64,000 bases of DNA, taken from contig NZ_PXWG01000022.1 of the NCBI RefSeq assembly GCF_003011965.1, positions 1 through 64,000 of the forward strand. Reading direction: 5' to 3'. Below, piece after piece: positions 43,294 to 52,365 of this stretch; position 1 is the stretch's first letter; each line of letters opens with the position of its first letter. This DNA comes from Streptosporangium nondiastaticum (lineage in GTDB: Bacteria > Actinomycetota > Actinomycetes > Streptomycetales > Streptomycetaceae). The notes under the pieces are model-generated. The model was not told the origin of the DNA. It ran no database searches and was given only the letters and a program-made list of their open reading frames with translations. The position numbers were made by a program, and so were the translations under genes.

Positions 43294-43335
43294 CCCGAGG
43301 CGAGCCCACCCCACGCGTGGGGGCAGGATGGCGCC

Positions 43336-43968
43336 ATGGCACAGCACATCAGGCCCCTCTCGGAGTCCTGGCACCGGATCGACGCCTGGCTGGCAGCCCA
43401 CGCTGCCGCCGATTTCGCACTGCTCAACCCGCCGGCGACACCGGACGAGATCCGGCAGGCGGAGCGGATTCTCGGCACCCCGCTTCCCGGCCATCTCGCT
43501 GAGTCCCTGCAGTGCCATAACGGCGTGAGCACTTGGGCGACGTTTCTGCCGGAACAGTCTCCGCTCACGGTGAGCGGCATCGTGGACCATTGGCAGACCG
43601 CCGCGAACATCGCAGCAGAGAACGACGGCCTGGCCCCCCGTCCCTGGGAAGACGAACCCTGGTGGCACCCGCTCTGGATTCCCTGGGCCGAGAGTGCCGA
43701 CGGTGCAGCACAGGTGATCGATCAGCGTCCGGGCCCGGGTGCGGGCCGCCTCGGCTGGGCAGGCCACAGCGGTGGCGGCGACTTCACCGATTCCTGGCCT
43801 GATCTCGCGAGCCTTCTCCACGCCGTCGCGCAAGCCCTCCACAAGGGCGGAGGCGTCCGCGGGCTGCACCCGTATCTCACCGCGCAAGGCGGAATCTGGT
43901 GGGACGAGTACGGCTGCGAGGAACTCAACGGTCATCCGCTGCAGGCAGCCCCCATCGGACTGCCCTGA
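43336..43968 (+). CDS. SMI1/KNR4-family protein
   Basis: The 210-residue protein shows the full SMI1/KNR4 layout: S-W-H-R-I-D-A-W-L-A-A-H-A, then A-T-P-D-E-I-R-Q-A-E-R-I-L-G, L-P-G-H-L-A-E-S-L-Q-C-H-N-G and P-W-W-H-P-L-W-I-P-W-A. It matches the frameshifted gene at 12864-13428 in its opening, so the window carries two members. In bacteria these are mostly immunity proteins of contact-dependent or polymorphic toxins, or cell-wall-related proteins. There is no toxin gene beside it. The ATG lies 42 bp after the isomerase stop. Confidence 0.85.
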   Translation: MAQHIRPLSESWHRIDAWLAAHAAADFALLNPPATPDEIRQAERILGTPLPGHLAESLQCHNGVSTWATFLPEQSPLTVSGIVDHWQTAANIAAENDGLAPRPWEDEPWWHPLWIPWAESADGAAQVIDQRPGPGAGRLGWAGHSGGGDFTDSWPDLASLLHAVAQALHKGGGVRGLHPYLTAQGGIWWDEYGCEELNGHPLQAAPIGLP

Positions 43969-44049
43969 ACTCCGGCCATCGCGCACGCGGCCGCCGTGAA
44001 CCACCCGGCCGCTCTCACTTCGCCCGAAGGCAACTCACCGGAAGGAAAC

Positions 44050-44319
44050 TCAGACGTCGCGGTCCAAGGCTCTGGTGAACAGCATTGCGAGGTCGGCCGC
44101 TCGCTCCCGGCCGGCCTCGTCCATGGGTTCAGGCCGGGATGCCGCCTCCAAGATCAAGACGGCGGCCTGGACGAGCGCGGCGGGCATCCGTACGTCCTGA
44201 ACGGCCGCGATCAGGGCGGCCGCCTGGTCTGCGGGCGAGCCGATCTCCGAAGGGATGAGGGCCTGGACGCCCTTGCCGAGGGAACGGGGGCGGCTTGGTG
44301 TCACGGGTGGTGTGGTCAC
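44050..44319 (-). CDS. Small hypothetical protein
   Basis: A GTG at 44319 opens 89 residues: S-R-P-R-S-L-G-K-G-V-Q-A-L-I-P-S-E, then a helical stretch A-D-Q-A-A-A-L-I-A-A-V and V-Q-A-A-V-L-I-L-E-A-A. The opening L-G-K-G-V-Q-A-L-I-P resembles the N-terminus of ParB proteins (G-L-G-x-G-L-x-A-L-I), but the rest does not, so this may be chance or a relic. No ribosome binding site; the start is uncertain. Confidence 0.4.
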   Translation of the reverse strand: MTTPPVTPSRPRSLGKGVQALIPSEIGSPADQAAALIAAVQDVRMPAALVQAAVLILEAASRPEPMDEAGRERAADLAMLFTRALDRDV

Positions 44320-44556
44320 GTGGGCAGTGTGCCGCACGGCGGCGCGGATCCCAGCACTCGTCTGCACCCGTCGACACCGATGCCACGCCCCATCCCGTCG
44401 CGGATGTGCGCCGCCCGGCCGGACAAACCGGGTCACCCTCATGCGACCCCGTGGCCGGGGACGGAAAGCTGCAGGCCGGCTACGAGAGGTAGGCATGCGG
44501 ACGCACCGGACGGCAGACTTTTCCTGATCCACAGGAGGGTGGGTACAGCGTCGGGA

Positions 44557-45552
44557 TCAGTCCCAGGGGTCGACCCAGGGGACACCCGGTTCCGCATTGT
44601 TCAGCATCTGATCGAGGGTTCGTGTGAGCCCGTTCTCGTCGACATGTGCAATCCACGGAACGTCATCGAGGACGCCGGCCAGGTCGTCAGTGACCAAGGC
44701 GTCGAGCGTCCTGTGCAGATCGTCCGGGACGGGGTCGTCCACGAGGCAGAGCCAGGCGAGGGCGGCAGGTACGCGGACGTCCGCCGGCTGTTCCGGATCC
44801 GCACAGAGAGCGCGGGCCCAGGAAGCAGCGTGGGGGTCGGCGTGCTCGCGGGCGAGCTCCGCGGCGGCCAGCACGAGGCTGGCGCGAACTCCGGGGATCC
44901 GCTCGATGGCCAGGCGGGCATGGAGGGCCTCGGTGATGCGGCGGGCCTCACCTGAGGCCGTGGCCAGCGCGTAGCAGGCGGAGGCACGGACCTCGGGGTC
45001 CGGGTCGTGGAGAAGTGGGAGAAGCAAGCCGGCGTCAGCGGCGACGGCGTTGCGTGACGCTTCAATGGACCAGTTCATGGCGTAGCCGCCGCAGTCGCAG
45101 AGCCACTCCTGTGCGGCCACTTTGAGGAAGGTGTCGCGAGTGCCGTATCCCCAGTGCTCTCGTCGGGCCGCCGCGGCAGCAAGCCTGAGTGTGGACGCAC
45201 GGTGATGTGCCGACGGGTCGGCGGCGATCCGCAGAAGGAACGGCACGGTCAGCGGGGCCACGGAGCCGACTGTGCCCTGGTGAACCACGCTCCCCCACAG
45301 ATTGTTCAGGCTCTGCCTGACCATCTCAGTGTTCTGGGAACGCAATCGGGTCAGTAGTTCAGGTACGTCGTGACCCGAGCCGTAGGCGTGCCCGAAGCGG
45401 CTCCAGGGCACCTCCTCGAAACGGAAGCCGTCCTTCACGTCCTGTTGCATCCCCGCGATCACTGAGCGCACGTCGAGCGGAGTTCCCTCGTACAGTTCGA
45501 ACCCGTCTATACGCACCTGCTCGTGATCAACCACAAGCTCCTCAGACGTCAT
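44557..45552 (-). CDS. HEAT-repeat protein
   Basis: From the ATG at 45552 (GGGGAGAAGT upstream) the 331-residue protein is a helical-repeat solenoid. Units such as L-L-P-L-L-H-D-P-D-P-E-V-R-A-S-A-C-Y-A-L-A and I-P-G-V-R-A-S-L-V-L-A-A-A-E-L-A are typical HEAT/PBS-type repeats. The N-terminal 100 residues contain V-D-H-E-Q-V-R-I-D-G and W-S-R-F-G-H-A-Y-G-S. Such proteins occur as immunity or scaffold proteins near toxin loci in actinobacteria. Nothing here shows its partner. Confidence 0.75.
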   Translation of the reverse strand: MTSEELVVDHEQVRIDGFELYEGTPLDVRSVIAGMQQDVKDGFRFEEVPWSRFGHAYGSGHDVPELLTRLRSQNTEMVRQSLNNLWGSVVHQGTVGSVAPLTVPFLLRIAADPSAHHRASTLRLAAAAARREHWGYGTRDTFLKVAAQEWLCDCGGYAMNWSIEASRNAVAADAGLLLPLLHDPDPEVRASACYALATASGEARRITEALHARLAIERIPGVRASLVLAAAELAREHADPHAASWARALCADPEQPADVRVPAALAWLCLVDDPVPDDLHRTLDALVTDDLAGVLDDVPWIAHVDENGLTRTLDQMLNNAEPGVPWVDPWD

Positions 45553-45783
45553 ACTTCTCCCCTGTCGCCTCACTGACCGGAAAGCCTCTATCTACCACGA
45601 GGCGAACGGTCCATGGACATCCAGGCTCATTCCCCCCTCCCCCGCAGGAACGCGCCCGGCCACAGGCCCTCGCTCGCCGGAACCGGCCCAGGAGCATCGT
45701 CCTCAGCCTTGCGGTGTACCGGCGCCTGAACCGGCCGCCCCGATCGAGGGCCAAGGCGGTCGGGCATCGGGAGCGGGAGGGGT

Positions 45784-47130
45784 TCAGGGCCCGCAGACTG
45801 CGACCAGTTCGGCGGCCTCCTCCGTGATCGACCGGGCGAGCACGTCCAGGTCGGGCACGGCGACGGCGTCGGCGAGCAGGCCGTAGCAGACACGGTCCTC
45901 GTACGTGGTGATGCCCACGGCCAGGGACTGCCCGGGGGCGAGCGGGGCGAGGGGGTAGGCCTCGCGGACGGGGCTGCCCGCCAGTGTCAGGCCGTCGGCG
46001 CCGCGCAACGGGACGCTGGAGATGAGCAGGTCGTAGAAGAGGCGGCCCGAGCGGGCGATCAGGCCGCCGCCGAAGCGGTGGCCGAGGGGCGGGATGGCGT
46101 CGGCGAGCAGCGCGGCGGCGCCCGGGCCGTCGGCGGGGCCTGCCTGCTTGTTGCGTTCCATGGCCCGGCGCACCGCGCGCAGGCGGGCGAGGGGTTCGGC
46201 CTCGTCGACGGGGAGGCGGGTGAGGTAGCCGGAGAGCCGGTTGCCGGAGGCGCTCGCGTCGTTCGGGTCGCGCAGCGACACGGGAACGAGAGCGCGGGGC
46301 TGTACGCCGTCACTGCCGTCACCCCGTTTGTCGAGCCACCGCCGCAGACCACCCGCGACCACGGCGAGGAGGATGTCGTTGACGGTGCCGCCCGTGGCCT
46401 CGCGGATGCGGTTCACTTCGCGCAGGCTGATGACCGCGCCGTCAGCCCGGCGAGCGCCGGTGGCGCGGGAGGTCAGGGCAGGTGAGGAGCGCACGTCCCA
46501 GGCGGCGCGGGCCATCGCGGAGCTGATCGAGACAGCCCGCCCGGCGTCGGTGACGGCATCGCGCACCAGGCCGGGCAGCTTGCGCGGGTCAGGCAGGCGC
46601 AGACCGGAGCCTGCCTCGCGCCGCCGGGGCGCGCCGACCGGGACGGGTGTGGCGCCGATGCCGGCGGGGTCCAGGAGCGACAGGACGTACGACGCCGCTC
46701 GCATGCCGTCCGCGTGGGCGTGATGAAAGGTGAACAGGACGGCGAAGGAGGTGCCTTCCGTGCTGGGCAGCACGTGCGCGGCCCACGGCGGCCGCCCGCG
46801 CTCCAGCGGCTGCTGCATCAGGACTCCGGCGGCTGCGTGGAAGTCCCGTACCGGCTCGGTGAGATGGACGTGGTCCGACGGATCGTAGTCAGGAGCTATG
46901 TGACGGGCAGCGGAGCCGAGGGGCAACAGGACGGGGCGGATACGGGTGTTGAGGCCCGGCGTGCGGGCGGCGCGGGCCACGAGCAGCCCGGCGGCCCGCT
47001 CGGCGGCGTCCGGGGTGTCGGCGTCGAAGACGAAGAGCCCGCCCATGTGCAGGGGATGCCCGGAAGACTCGATGTTCCAGAAAGCGAGGTCAAGCGGAGT
47101 GAGCAGTTCAGGAGCCACTTCAGACGTCAC
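45784..47130 (-). CDS. Wax ester synthase/diacylglycerol acyltransferase-family protein
   Basis: A GTG at 47130 (GGAGAA upstream) gives 448 residues of standard length. The catalytic H-H-x-x-x-D-G motif is intact (F-H-H-A-H-A-D-G-M, residues 135-143). Other blocks are P-L-D-L-A-F-W-N-I-E at the start, W-A-A-H-V-L, and the late N-D-I-L-L-A-V-V-A-G-G-L and S-G-N-R-L-S-G-Y-L. The family makes triacylglycerols or wax esters from acyl-CoA on the inner membrane face, a common storage pathway in Streptomyces. It is divergent from the DinB gene. Direct repeats lie 84-119 bp upstream of the start. Confidence 0.88.
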   Translation of the reverse strand: MTSEVAPELLTPLDLAFWNIESSGHPLHMGGLFVFDADTPDAAERAAGLLVARAARTPGLNTRIRPVLLPLGSAARHIAPDYDPSDHVHLTEPVRDFHAAAGVLMQQPLERGRPPWAAHVLPSTEGTSFAVLFTFHHAHADGMRAASYVLSLLDPAGIGATPVPVGAPRRREAGSGLRLPDPRKLPGLVRDAVTDAGRAVSISSAMARAAWDVRSSPALTSRATGARRADGAVISLREVNRIREATGGTVNDILLAVVAGGLRRWLDKRGDGSDGVQPRALVPVSLRDPNDASASGNRLSGYLTRLPVDEAEPLARLRAVRRAMERNKQAGPADGPGAAALLADAIPPLGHRFGGGLIARSGRLFYDLLISSVPLRGADGLTLAGSPVREAYPLAPLAPGQSLAVGITTYEDRVCYGLLADAVAVPDLDVLARSITEEAAELVAVCGP

Positions 47131-47213
47131 GGGTTCTCCGAGGTCACAGGGGAAGGGGTGCGCTCGCGCATCGAGTGGGCCAGGGGCCGGGATTGCGCTG
47201 CTGAACGTAAGCG

Positions 47214-47249
47214 AACTGAAGTCAACCGTCGACGGCCAACTACAGTCAA
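47214..47249. promoter_or_regulatory. Direct repeats upstream of the acyltransferase gene
   Basis: AACTGAAGTCAA and AACTACAGTCAA start exactly 24 bp apart, in the 336-bp divergent region 47131-47466. The even spacing (just over two helical turns) is typical of a regulator binding in tandem. Nothing else was seen in that region. Confidence 0.4.
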
Positions 47250-47466
47250 GAGCGACCACATCACACTACGTTAAGAACATGCACACGCCCGCTGATTTTC
47301 AGCCCCCTCACCCATCCCTGACTCATCCCGCCTGTGGCCCTCCTCGCCGCCGCCCGATGCCGAGGCCTCGCGACGCCGCCGGCGGCCAGCCGGTCATGCG
47401 CGCCGCTGCCGGCGACGACGTCCGCGAAGGTCGCAGCCAGGTCTCCGCTGTAGGTAATGTGCGGAA

Positions 47467-48030
47467 ATGACAAGAAGCGAGCGACTCGCGGACCAACTGG
47501 ACCGGCACTGGCACAAGAACCTGCGGCCGCGGCTGCACGGTCTTGCCGATGAGGAGTACTTCTGGGAGCCGGTGCGCGGCTGCTGGAGCATCCGCCCGCG
47601 TGGCACGTCGGCCACACCGATGCCGGTGGGTTCGGGGGAATGGACGATGGACTTCGCGTCCCCTGCCCCGGTGCCGGCGCCGGTGACCACGATTGCCTGG
47701 CGGCTGGCCCACGTCATCGTCTCCTGCCTGGGCTACCGGGTCGGATGGCACTTCGGCGGCCAGGACGTCGACTCCGGGACATTCGCCTACGCGGGGACCG
47801 CTGACGAAGCGCTGAAGCAGCTCGATGAGATATACGGGAGATGGAACGTGGGGGTCCGCGGGCTCTCGGACGCTGACCTGGAGAATCCACCCACGGTGGG
47901 TCCCGAGCGGTTTCCCATGGAGGGCATCGTCCTGCACGTCAACAGGGAGCTGATCCATCACGGCGCCGAGATTTCCCTGCTGCGCGACCTCTACCGCCGG
48001 CAGGACGGAGCCGTACCACGCCGAATATGA
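47467..48030 (+). CDS. DinB-like four-helix protein
   Basis: The 187-residue protein contains W-R-L-A-H-V-I-V-S-C-L-G-Y-R, whose His is in the first metal position of DinB/YfiT proteins, and L-H-V-N-R-E-L-I-H-H-G-A-E-I with the later His pair. The opening is L-A-D-Q-L-D-R-H-W. The fold is shared with mycothiol- and bacillithiol-dependent transferases, so a metal-dependent thiol transferase is possible. The second His of the classical triad cannot be confirmed. It is convergent with a peptidase gene. Confidence 0.7.
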   Translation: MTRSERLADQLDRHWHKNLRPRLHGLADEEYFWEPVRGCWSIRPRGTSATPMPVGSGEWTMDFASPAPVPAPVTTIAWRLAHVIVSCLGYRVGWHFGGQDVDSGTFAYAGTADEALKQLDEIYGRWNVGVRGLSDADLENPPTVGPERFPMEGIVLHVNRELIHHGAEISLLRDLYRRQDGAVPRRI

Positions 48031-48085
48031 CCACATGTCCCGGCGTTGCCGCGCCTGCTGGAGGCGGCGGCAGACGCTTCCGACC

Positions 48086-49708
48086 TCACGGTGCGGTCTC
48101 GAAGCGTGGTGGCTTGAGGGTGGTCAGGCATGCGGTTTTCGGGGCGGTGGGGTTGTTGAAGAAGGAGGTGGTGATCTCCTGGGCGCACCGTGACGTGGCG
48201 AAGACGACGTGGGGCTCGTAGGGGACCGTGACGACGGTGGCGCGGCTCAGTGTGCGGGCGACGTACGGCCCGTTGGCCGCTCCGGTCTGGGAGTCGAAGC
48301 CGCCCGACAAGGCGAGGGTGGGGATGTTGCTGCGCGTGACCTTCCGGATCGAGCGCGGCGCTGCGGGGACGTTCCAGACGCGGCAGTCCGGGCGGAGGAA
48401 GGTGAGCTGCGGGGCCTGGGCCAGTACCGAGCGGGGGAACGACGGGAACGCCGCCCGCCCGCCGCGGATCGCTTCGGCCCGGCTCTCGTACGGCACCCAC
48501 TCGCTGCAGAAGACGCCGTAGGCGAGTCCGTGGGCGGTCCTGCCGATGGCCTGGGGGCTGAGCTTGCCGCCCGCCCACTGCTCGGCGATCCGCTGCGGTC
48601 TGCCGTGGTCCAGTTCGTCGAGGGAGCGGGGTACGCCCGGTGCCACGTGGGTGGCGGAGGTCATCCAGTTCACCAGTGCGCCGCCGTCCAGGACGACCTT
48701 CACGGGTCCCGGTCTGCCGGGGACCGTGACGGTGGTCGTGACCGGGTGGGCTTCGAGTCTGCGGACGAGGCGGTCGAAGGTGGCGGACAGGTGCGGATAG
48801 CGGCGGTTGCACGCGGGCTGCCGCGCGCAGGCCTTGAACAGGCCGTCGAAGCCCTGCCGGGCGCTGCTCCAGGTCAGCGCCGATCCCGCCCTGGACGGCG
48901 GCAGAATGCCGTCGATGCCGACCGACCGGATTCCCTGGGGGTGCTGGCGCATGTAGATGAGTGCCAGGTGGGTGCCGTAGGAGATGCCGAACACGTTCCA
49001 CTGGCCGATGCCCAGTGCCTTGCGCAGGTCCGCGTAGTCGGCGGCGCTCTCGGTGTCGTTGTAGGCGCTGAGGTCGGCGCCGCGGCTCACCAGTTGCTCG
49101 CGGCAGGTGCGCGTCGCCTTGACGTGCAGGCGCCCGGTGGACGGCGCGTCGTAGACGAGGCCGACAGCGCCGGCGTTGAACTCGTCGATGTTCGGGCAGG
49201 TGAGCGCCGGGTCGGCCGCGTACGTCCCGCGCTGGGACATGAGGATCACGTCCCGGTCGCGGTTCAGGCCGCCGTCGATCGCCATCTGCGCCTCGCCGAC
49301 CGCGTCGTCGCCTGGTCCACCGGCGAGCCACACGACCGGGTCGGGCTTCGGTGTGCTCGTGGCCGCCCGCAGGACGGCGACCCCGAGGGTGATGGTCCGG
49401 CTGTTGCGCCTGGCGCGGTTCTCGGGAACGGTGAGCGTTCCGCAGCGGGCCTTTCCGAGTGCGGGGACCGGGTCCGCCGTCTTCGGGCAGGGGCCGGGTA
49501 CGAAGCGGGCCTGACCCACTGTGCGGCCGACCGTCCCGATCGCCGCTCCGGTGCCGGTACTGGTGCCGTGCTCCGCGTGGGCGGGCATGGCGAGCAGGCC
49601 GGTGATGAGGGCGCCGGCCGCCACCCCGGCCGACGCGGCGCGGAGTCGTCGCACGGCGCGGAGTCGCACGGTGCGGCGACGGCGGGACGTCGCTCGGTCG
49701 AGTGCCAT
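48086..49708 (-). CDS. Secreted TAP-like alpha/beta hydrolase (aminopeptidase type), copy 1
   Basis: The 540-residue protein has an arginine-rich signal sequence (residues 8-45, ending A-M-P-A-H-A-E). The nucleophile elbow is G-I-S-Y-G-T-H (Ser at residue 243), preceded by the oxyanion-loop motif W-L-A-G-G-P-G-D, with S-G-G-F-D-S-Q-T-G for the acid and Y-E-P-H-V-V-F for the His. The C-terminal Cys-rich region matches the TAP-like domain. Streptomyces secrete several such tripeptidyl or prolyl aminopeptidases to trim peptides. The next gene upstream is a paralogue 12 bp away, so the pair is probably one transcript. Confidence 0.87.
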   Translation of the reverse strand: MALDRATSRRRRTVRLRAVRRLRAASAGVAAGALITGLLAMPAHAEHGTSTGTGAAIGTVGRTVGQARFVPGPCPKTADPVPALGKARCGTLTVPENRARRNSRTITLGVAVLRAATSTPKPDPVVWLAGGPGDDAVGEAQMAIDGGLNRDRDVILMSQRGTYAADPALTCPNIDEFNAGAVGLVYDAPSTGRLHVKATRTCREQLVSRGADLSAYNDTESAADYADLRKALGIGQWNVFGISYGTHLALIYMRQHPQGIRSVGIDGILPPSRAGSALTWSSARQGFDGLFKACARQPACNRRYPHLSATFDRLVRRLEAHPVTTTVTVPGRPGPVKVVLDGGALVNWMTSATHVAPGVPRSLDELDHGRPQRIAEQWAGGKLSPQAIGRTAHGLAYGVFCSEWVPYESRAEAIRGGRAAFPSFPRSVLAQAPQLTFLRPDCRVWNVPAAPRSIRKVTRSNIPTLALSGGFDSQTGAANGPYVARTLSRATVVTVPYEPHVVFATSRCAQEITTSFFNNPTAPKTACLTTLKPPRFETAP

Positions 49709-49720
49709 CGGGCCTCCCGG

Positions 49721-51487
49721 TCACTTCGGGCTGATCGTGAACGGTTTCGGTGTGAGACCGGCTGCGCAACCGGTGTCGGGCGCGGTCGGACGAGCGAGGA
49801 ACGAGGCCAGCACGCGCTGGGCGCAGGGCGACTGCGGGACCACCCAGTGGCCGATTCCGGGGATCCGCACGGTGGTCGAGCGGGACAGCGTACGGGCCGC
49901 GTACCGCCCCCAGCTCGCCCCGGTCTTCGTGTCGAACGTCCCTGAGACGATGAGCGCCGGCACGGGGCTGGAGGTCGCCACCCGCTGGATGCGGGTGCGG
50001 TCCGGAACGTCCCAGACGCGGCACGACTCCTTCTGGAAGGGCAGCTGCGGCGCCTGGGCCAGGACCGTGTCCGGCCACCCGGGGAACGCCCGGCGCCCGG
50101 CCTTGAGCAGGTCGGACGCCGAATGTCCGGGCACCCACTCGCTGCACGCCACCGATTCGATCAGGCCGTGGGCGGTCTCGCCGACGGCGGGGGCCGAGCC
50201 GGCCGCGCGGGCCTGGGCCAAGCGCTCCGGGCGTCCGTGGGCGAGTTCCTCGATGGCCGCCGGCACGTCCACGGGCCGGACGGTGTTGGCGACCAGCAGG
50301 TCGACGATCGCGCCCCCGTCGAGGACGACCTTCACCGGGTCTCCCCCGTGCGGCGGCCGCGCGTTCAGGGTCAGGGGCCGGGCCTCCAGCCTGCGCACCT
50401 GCTGCGTCAGCGTACGGGGCAGGTCCGGGTAGCGGCTCTTGCAGCGAGGCTCGGCCGCGCAGGCGGCGAAGACGGCGGCGATGCCCTCCCGGGCGCTGCT
50501 CCACGTCCACGGCAGGCTCACGACCCGTGGAGGCGTGACCGAGTCGAGCGCCACCGCGCGAATCCCCTGGGGGTGCCTGCGCAGGTAGGTGAGGGCCAGA
50601 TTGCTGCCGTAGGAGTACCCGTAGACGTTCCACCGGGCGATCCGCAGTGCCTTGCGCAGGTCGGCGAAGTCTGCCGCGTTCTCCGTGGTGTTGTAGGCAC
50701 TCAGGTCGATTCCACCGGATGCCGTCAAGCGGTTCCGGCATTCCTTCACCGCGCGCAGCAGGAGCCGTCCCGTCGACCGCGCGTCGTAGCGCAGCCCTAC
50801 GGCCTTGGCGTTGAACCGGTCCACCTCCGGGCAGGCGAGGTTCGGCTGGTCGTAGCGATTGCCGCGCTGCGCCATGATGATCAGTTCGCGGTCCCGGTTC
50901 AGGCCGGAGGCCGTCAGGAAGGGGATGTCATCGAAGGTGTCGCCTCCGGGGCCGCCCGCCATGAACACCACCGGGTCCTCGGCGGGCCTCGCGGAGTCCG
51001 CCGGAATGACCGCTACGGCCAGACGGATGGTCCGCCGGCCGGGGTGGGCCCGGTTCTCGGGGACCTCCAGGAAACCGCACCGTGCGGTGCTCAGCGCGGC
51101 GATCTGCTCGGGCGTCGCCGGACAGGGGCCGGGCACGAACCGCGGCGGAGCTGCCGGGCGGGACTCGCCGGGAGACGGTGACACAGCACTGCTCGGTGCC
51201 GGGCCGACCGCCGACTGGAGGACCAGGGCAGCGGTGGCGATCGCCACGGTGGCGAGCAGGCGGCGGCAGCGCCGGACAGCCATACGCCCGGAACGCCGGA
51301 CGGGCACGCAGCCGGAGCGGTCGGAACGCCGCTGGATGCACCCGCCCTCCGCTCCGGTCCGTACCGGCTTGCCCCTCTCACCCTGCTGCGTCAGGTCCTC
51401 CGATGCGGATGACGGGCCGTCTGCCGGAGTGATGCTGCCGTCCTCTGCCATGTGACCCCGCATCTGATCCCGCATGTGACCCCGCAT
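49721..51487 (-). CDS. Secreted TAP-like alpha/beta hydrolase (aminopeptidase type), copy 2
   Basis: It is a paralogue of the gene just downstream. The catalytic motif is G-Y-S-Y-G-S-N, with F-M-A-G-G-P-G-G-D before it and G-I-G-H-W-V-V for the His. The hydrophobic signal core (L-L-A-T-V-A-I-A-T-A-A-L-V-L) begins only about 80 residues from the start chosen here (ATG at 51487, AGAGGA upstream). An ATG at 51283 immediately before the signal core is an attractive alternative and would give a normal signal peptide. The extra N-terminal stretch includes M-R-G-H-M-R-D-Q repeats encoded by a 24-bp DNA repeat, which makes the longer start suspicious. Confidence 0.8.
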   Translation of the reverse strand: MRGHMRDQMRGHMAEDGSITPADGPSSASEDLTQQGERGKPVRTGAEGGCIQRRSDRSGCVPVRRSGRMAVRRCRRLLATVAIATAALVLQSAVGPAPSSAVSPSPGESRPAAPPRFVPGPCPATPEQIAALSTARCGFLEVPENRAHPGRRTIRLAVAVIPADSARPAEDPVVFMAGGPGGDTFDDIPFLTASGLNRDRELIIMAQRGNRYDQPNLACPEVDRFNAKAVGLRYDARSTGRLLLRAVKECRNRLTASGGIDLSAYNTTENAADFADLRKALRIARWNVYGYSYGSNLALTYLRRHPQGIRAVALDSVTPPRVVSLPWTWSSAREGIAAVFAACAAEPRCKSRYPDLPRTLTQQVRRLEARPLTLNARPPHGGDPVKVVLDGGAIVDLLVANTVRPVDVPAAIEELAHGRPERLAQARAAGSAPAVGETAHGLIESVACSEWVPGHSASDLLKAGRRAFPGWPDTVLAQAPQLPFQKESCRVWDVPDRTRIQRVATSSPVPALIVSGTFDTKTGASWGRYAARTLSRSTTVRIPGIGHWVVPQSPCAQRVLASFLARPTAPDTGCAAGLTPKPFTISPK

Positions 51488-51496
51488 CTGATCCCG
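51449..51496. repeat. Perfect tandem 24-bp repeat
   Basis: CATGTGACCCCGCATCTGAT plus CCCG is present twice in tandem (51449 and 51473). It lies at the possible start of the second peptidase gene and repeats its ATG codons, so it may move the start or the ribosome binding site. Confidence 0.75.
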
Positions 51497-51929
51497 TTCC
51501 TCTGCCGACCTCTGCGGCGGCCCGGTGGCCGGACAACGCCGCAGCGATTCGGGCGGATCGCACATTGCGGACGATACCGGGCAGTGTGGGGGTGCGCACA
51601 CGGGCAACCGGATCCCCTGCTGCACGCGCAGGGGGCTCGCTCGGCGACGCCGCCCCCAGGCCTTGGGGCACCCCGAGCCACAGTCTGCCTGCCGGAGTCG
51701 GGACCGAGGCCGGAGCCCAGGATCCTCGAACGGCTGCGGCCAACCGGATCAGATCAGCCACCCCTCCCCCGTACGGCGGAAGCATTCGGCATAAGCGGAA
51801 TAGAGCGACCCCATTCCATTGGTCCAGACCGAGACATCACCCCGGCATCGCGAAATCCTGTCACCCCCACTGACTACACGACACCGCCTTCACCCCCGGA
51901 ACAATCCGACAGCGAAGGCAGAAATATGC

Positions 51930-52195
51930 AATTAACCCATGAGGCGGCTGCACTCTCTTTTGGACATGTCGCCGAACACCGACACGATCACGTCATGCGC
52001 CTCGCCGCCCCGGGTCGTCACCCCACCCACCCCGGCCATCCCGGCCGCCCGCGGCAGCACGCCGTAGTGCACGAACGACAGGAAGCTGAGGGGAAGTTGC
52101 CGCCGAACCGGAGCCCGTAGAAGATCCACCGCAGCCCGCCGGCCGCCACCACACGGAGGCCTCACCCGGGTGCCGGGCGGGCTGCTGTGGCACAC
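51930..52195 (-). pseudogene. Fragment of an unidentified protein
   Basis: Two frames joined by one shift near 52095 read L-R-W-I-F-Y-G-L-R-F-G-G-N-F-P, then L-S-F-L-S-F-V-H-Y-G-V-L-P-R-A-A-G-M and V-I-V-S-V-F-G-D-M-S-K. The regular codon use suggests a real former gene. I cannot name it. The rest of the 1.2-kb stretch 51488-52719 holds no other gene; it contains the tandem repeats listed below and presumably the promoter of the polysaccharide operon. Confidence 0.3.
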
Positions 52196-52333
52196 GGTGG
52201 CGTCAAGGCACCTTTAAACGATCATCGATCAGCGGGTCCGGTCTCAAAACTGAGCACAAATCACACACATCCCCTCTACATACTGGCTTCGATGGTCTAG
52301 ATTGTGCGTGCTTCAGCCGCTCGGGCACGAGGC

Positions 52334-52365
52334 CGATCAATAACGATCTCGACCAATAATGATCT
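52334..52365. promoter_or_regulatory. Tandem 16-bp iteron-like repeats upstream of the polysaccharide operon
   Basis: CGATCAATAACGATCT is followed directly by CGACCAATAATGATCT (14 of 16 bases identical). The AT-rich pair stands out of GC-rich DNA about 350 bp upstream of the first gene of the operon. It could be a regulator binding site. Confidence 0.4.

Noticed and set aside
44050-44319. A ParB-like partition gene
   Set aside because: Only ten residues resemble the ParB N-terminus; the nuclease/DNA-binding domain is absent.
47991-50741. A 916-codon minus-strand frame overlapping both peptidase genes
   Set aside because: Arg/Pro/Gly-rich out-of-frame shadow of the two secreted hydrolase genes, without any motif.
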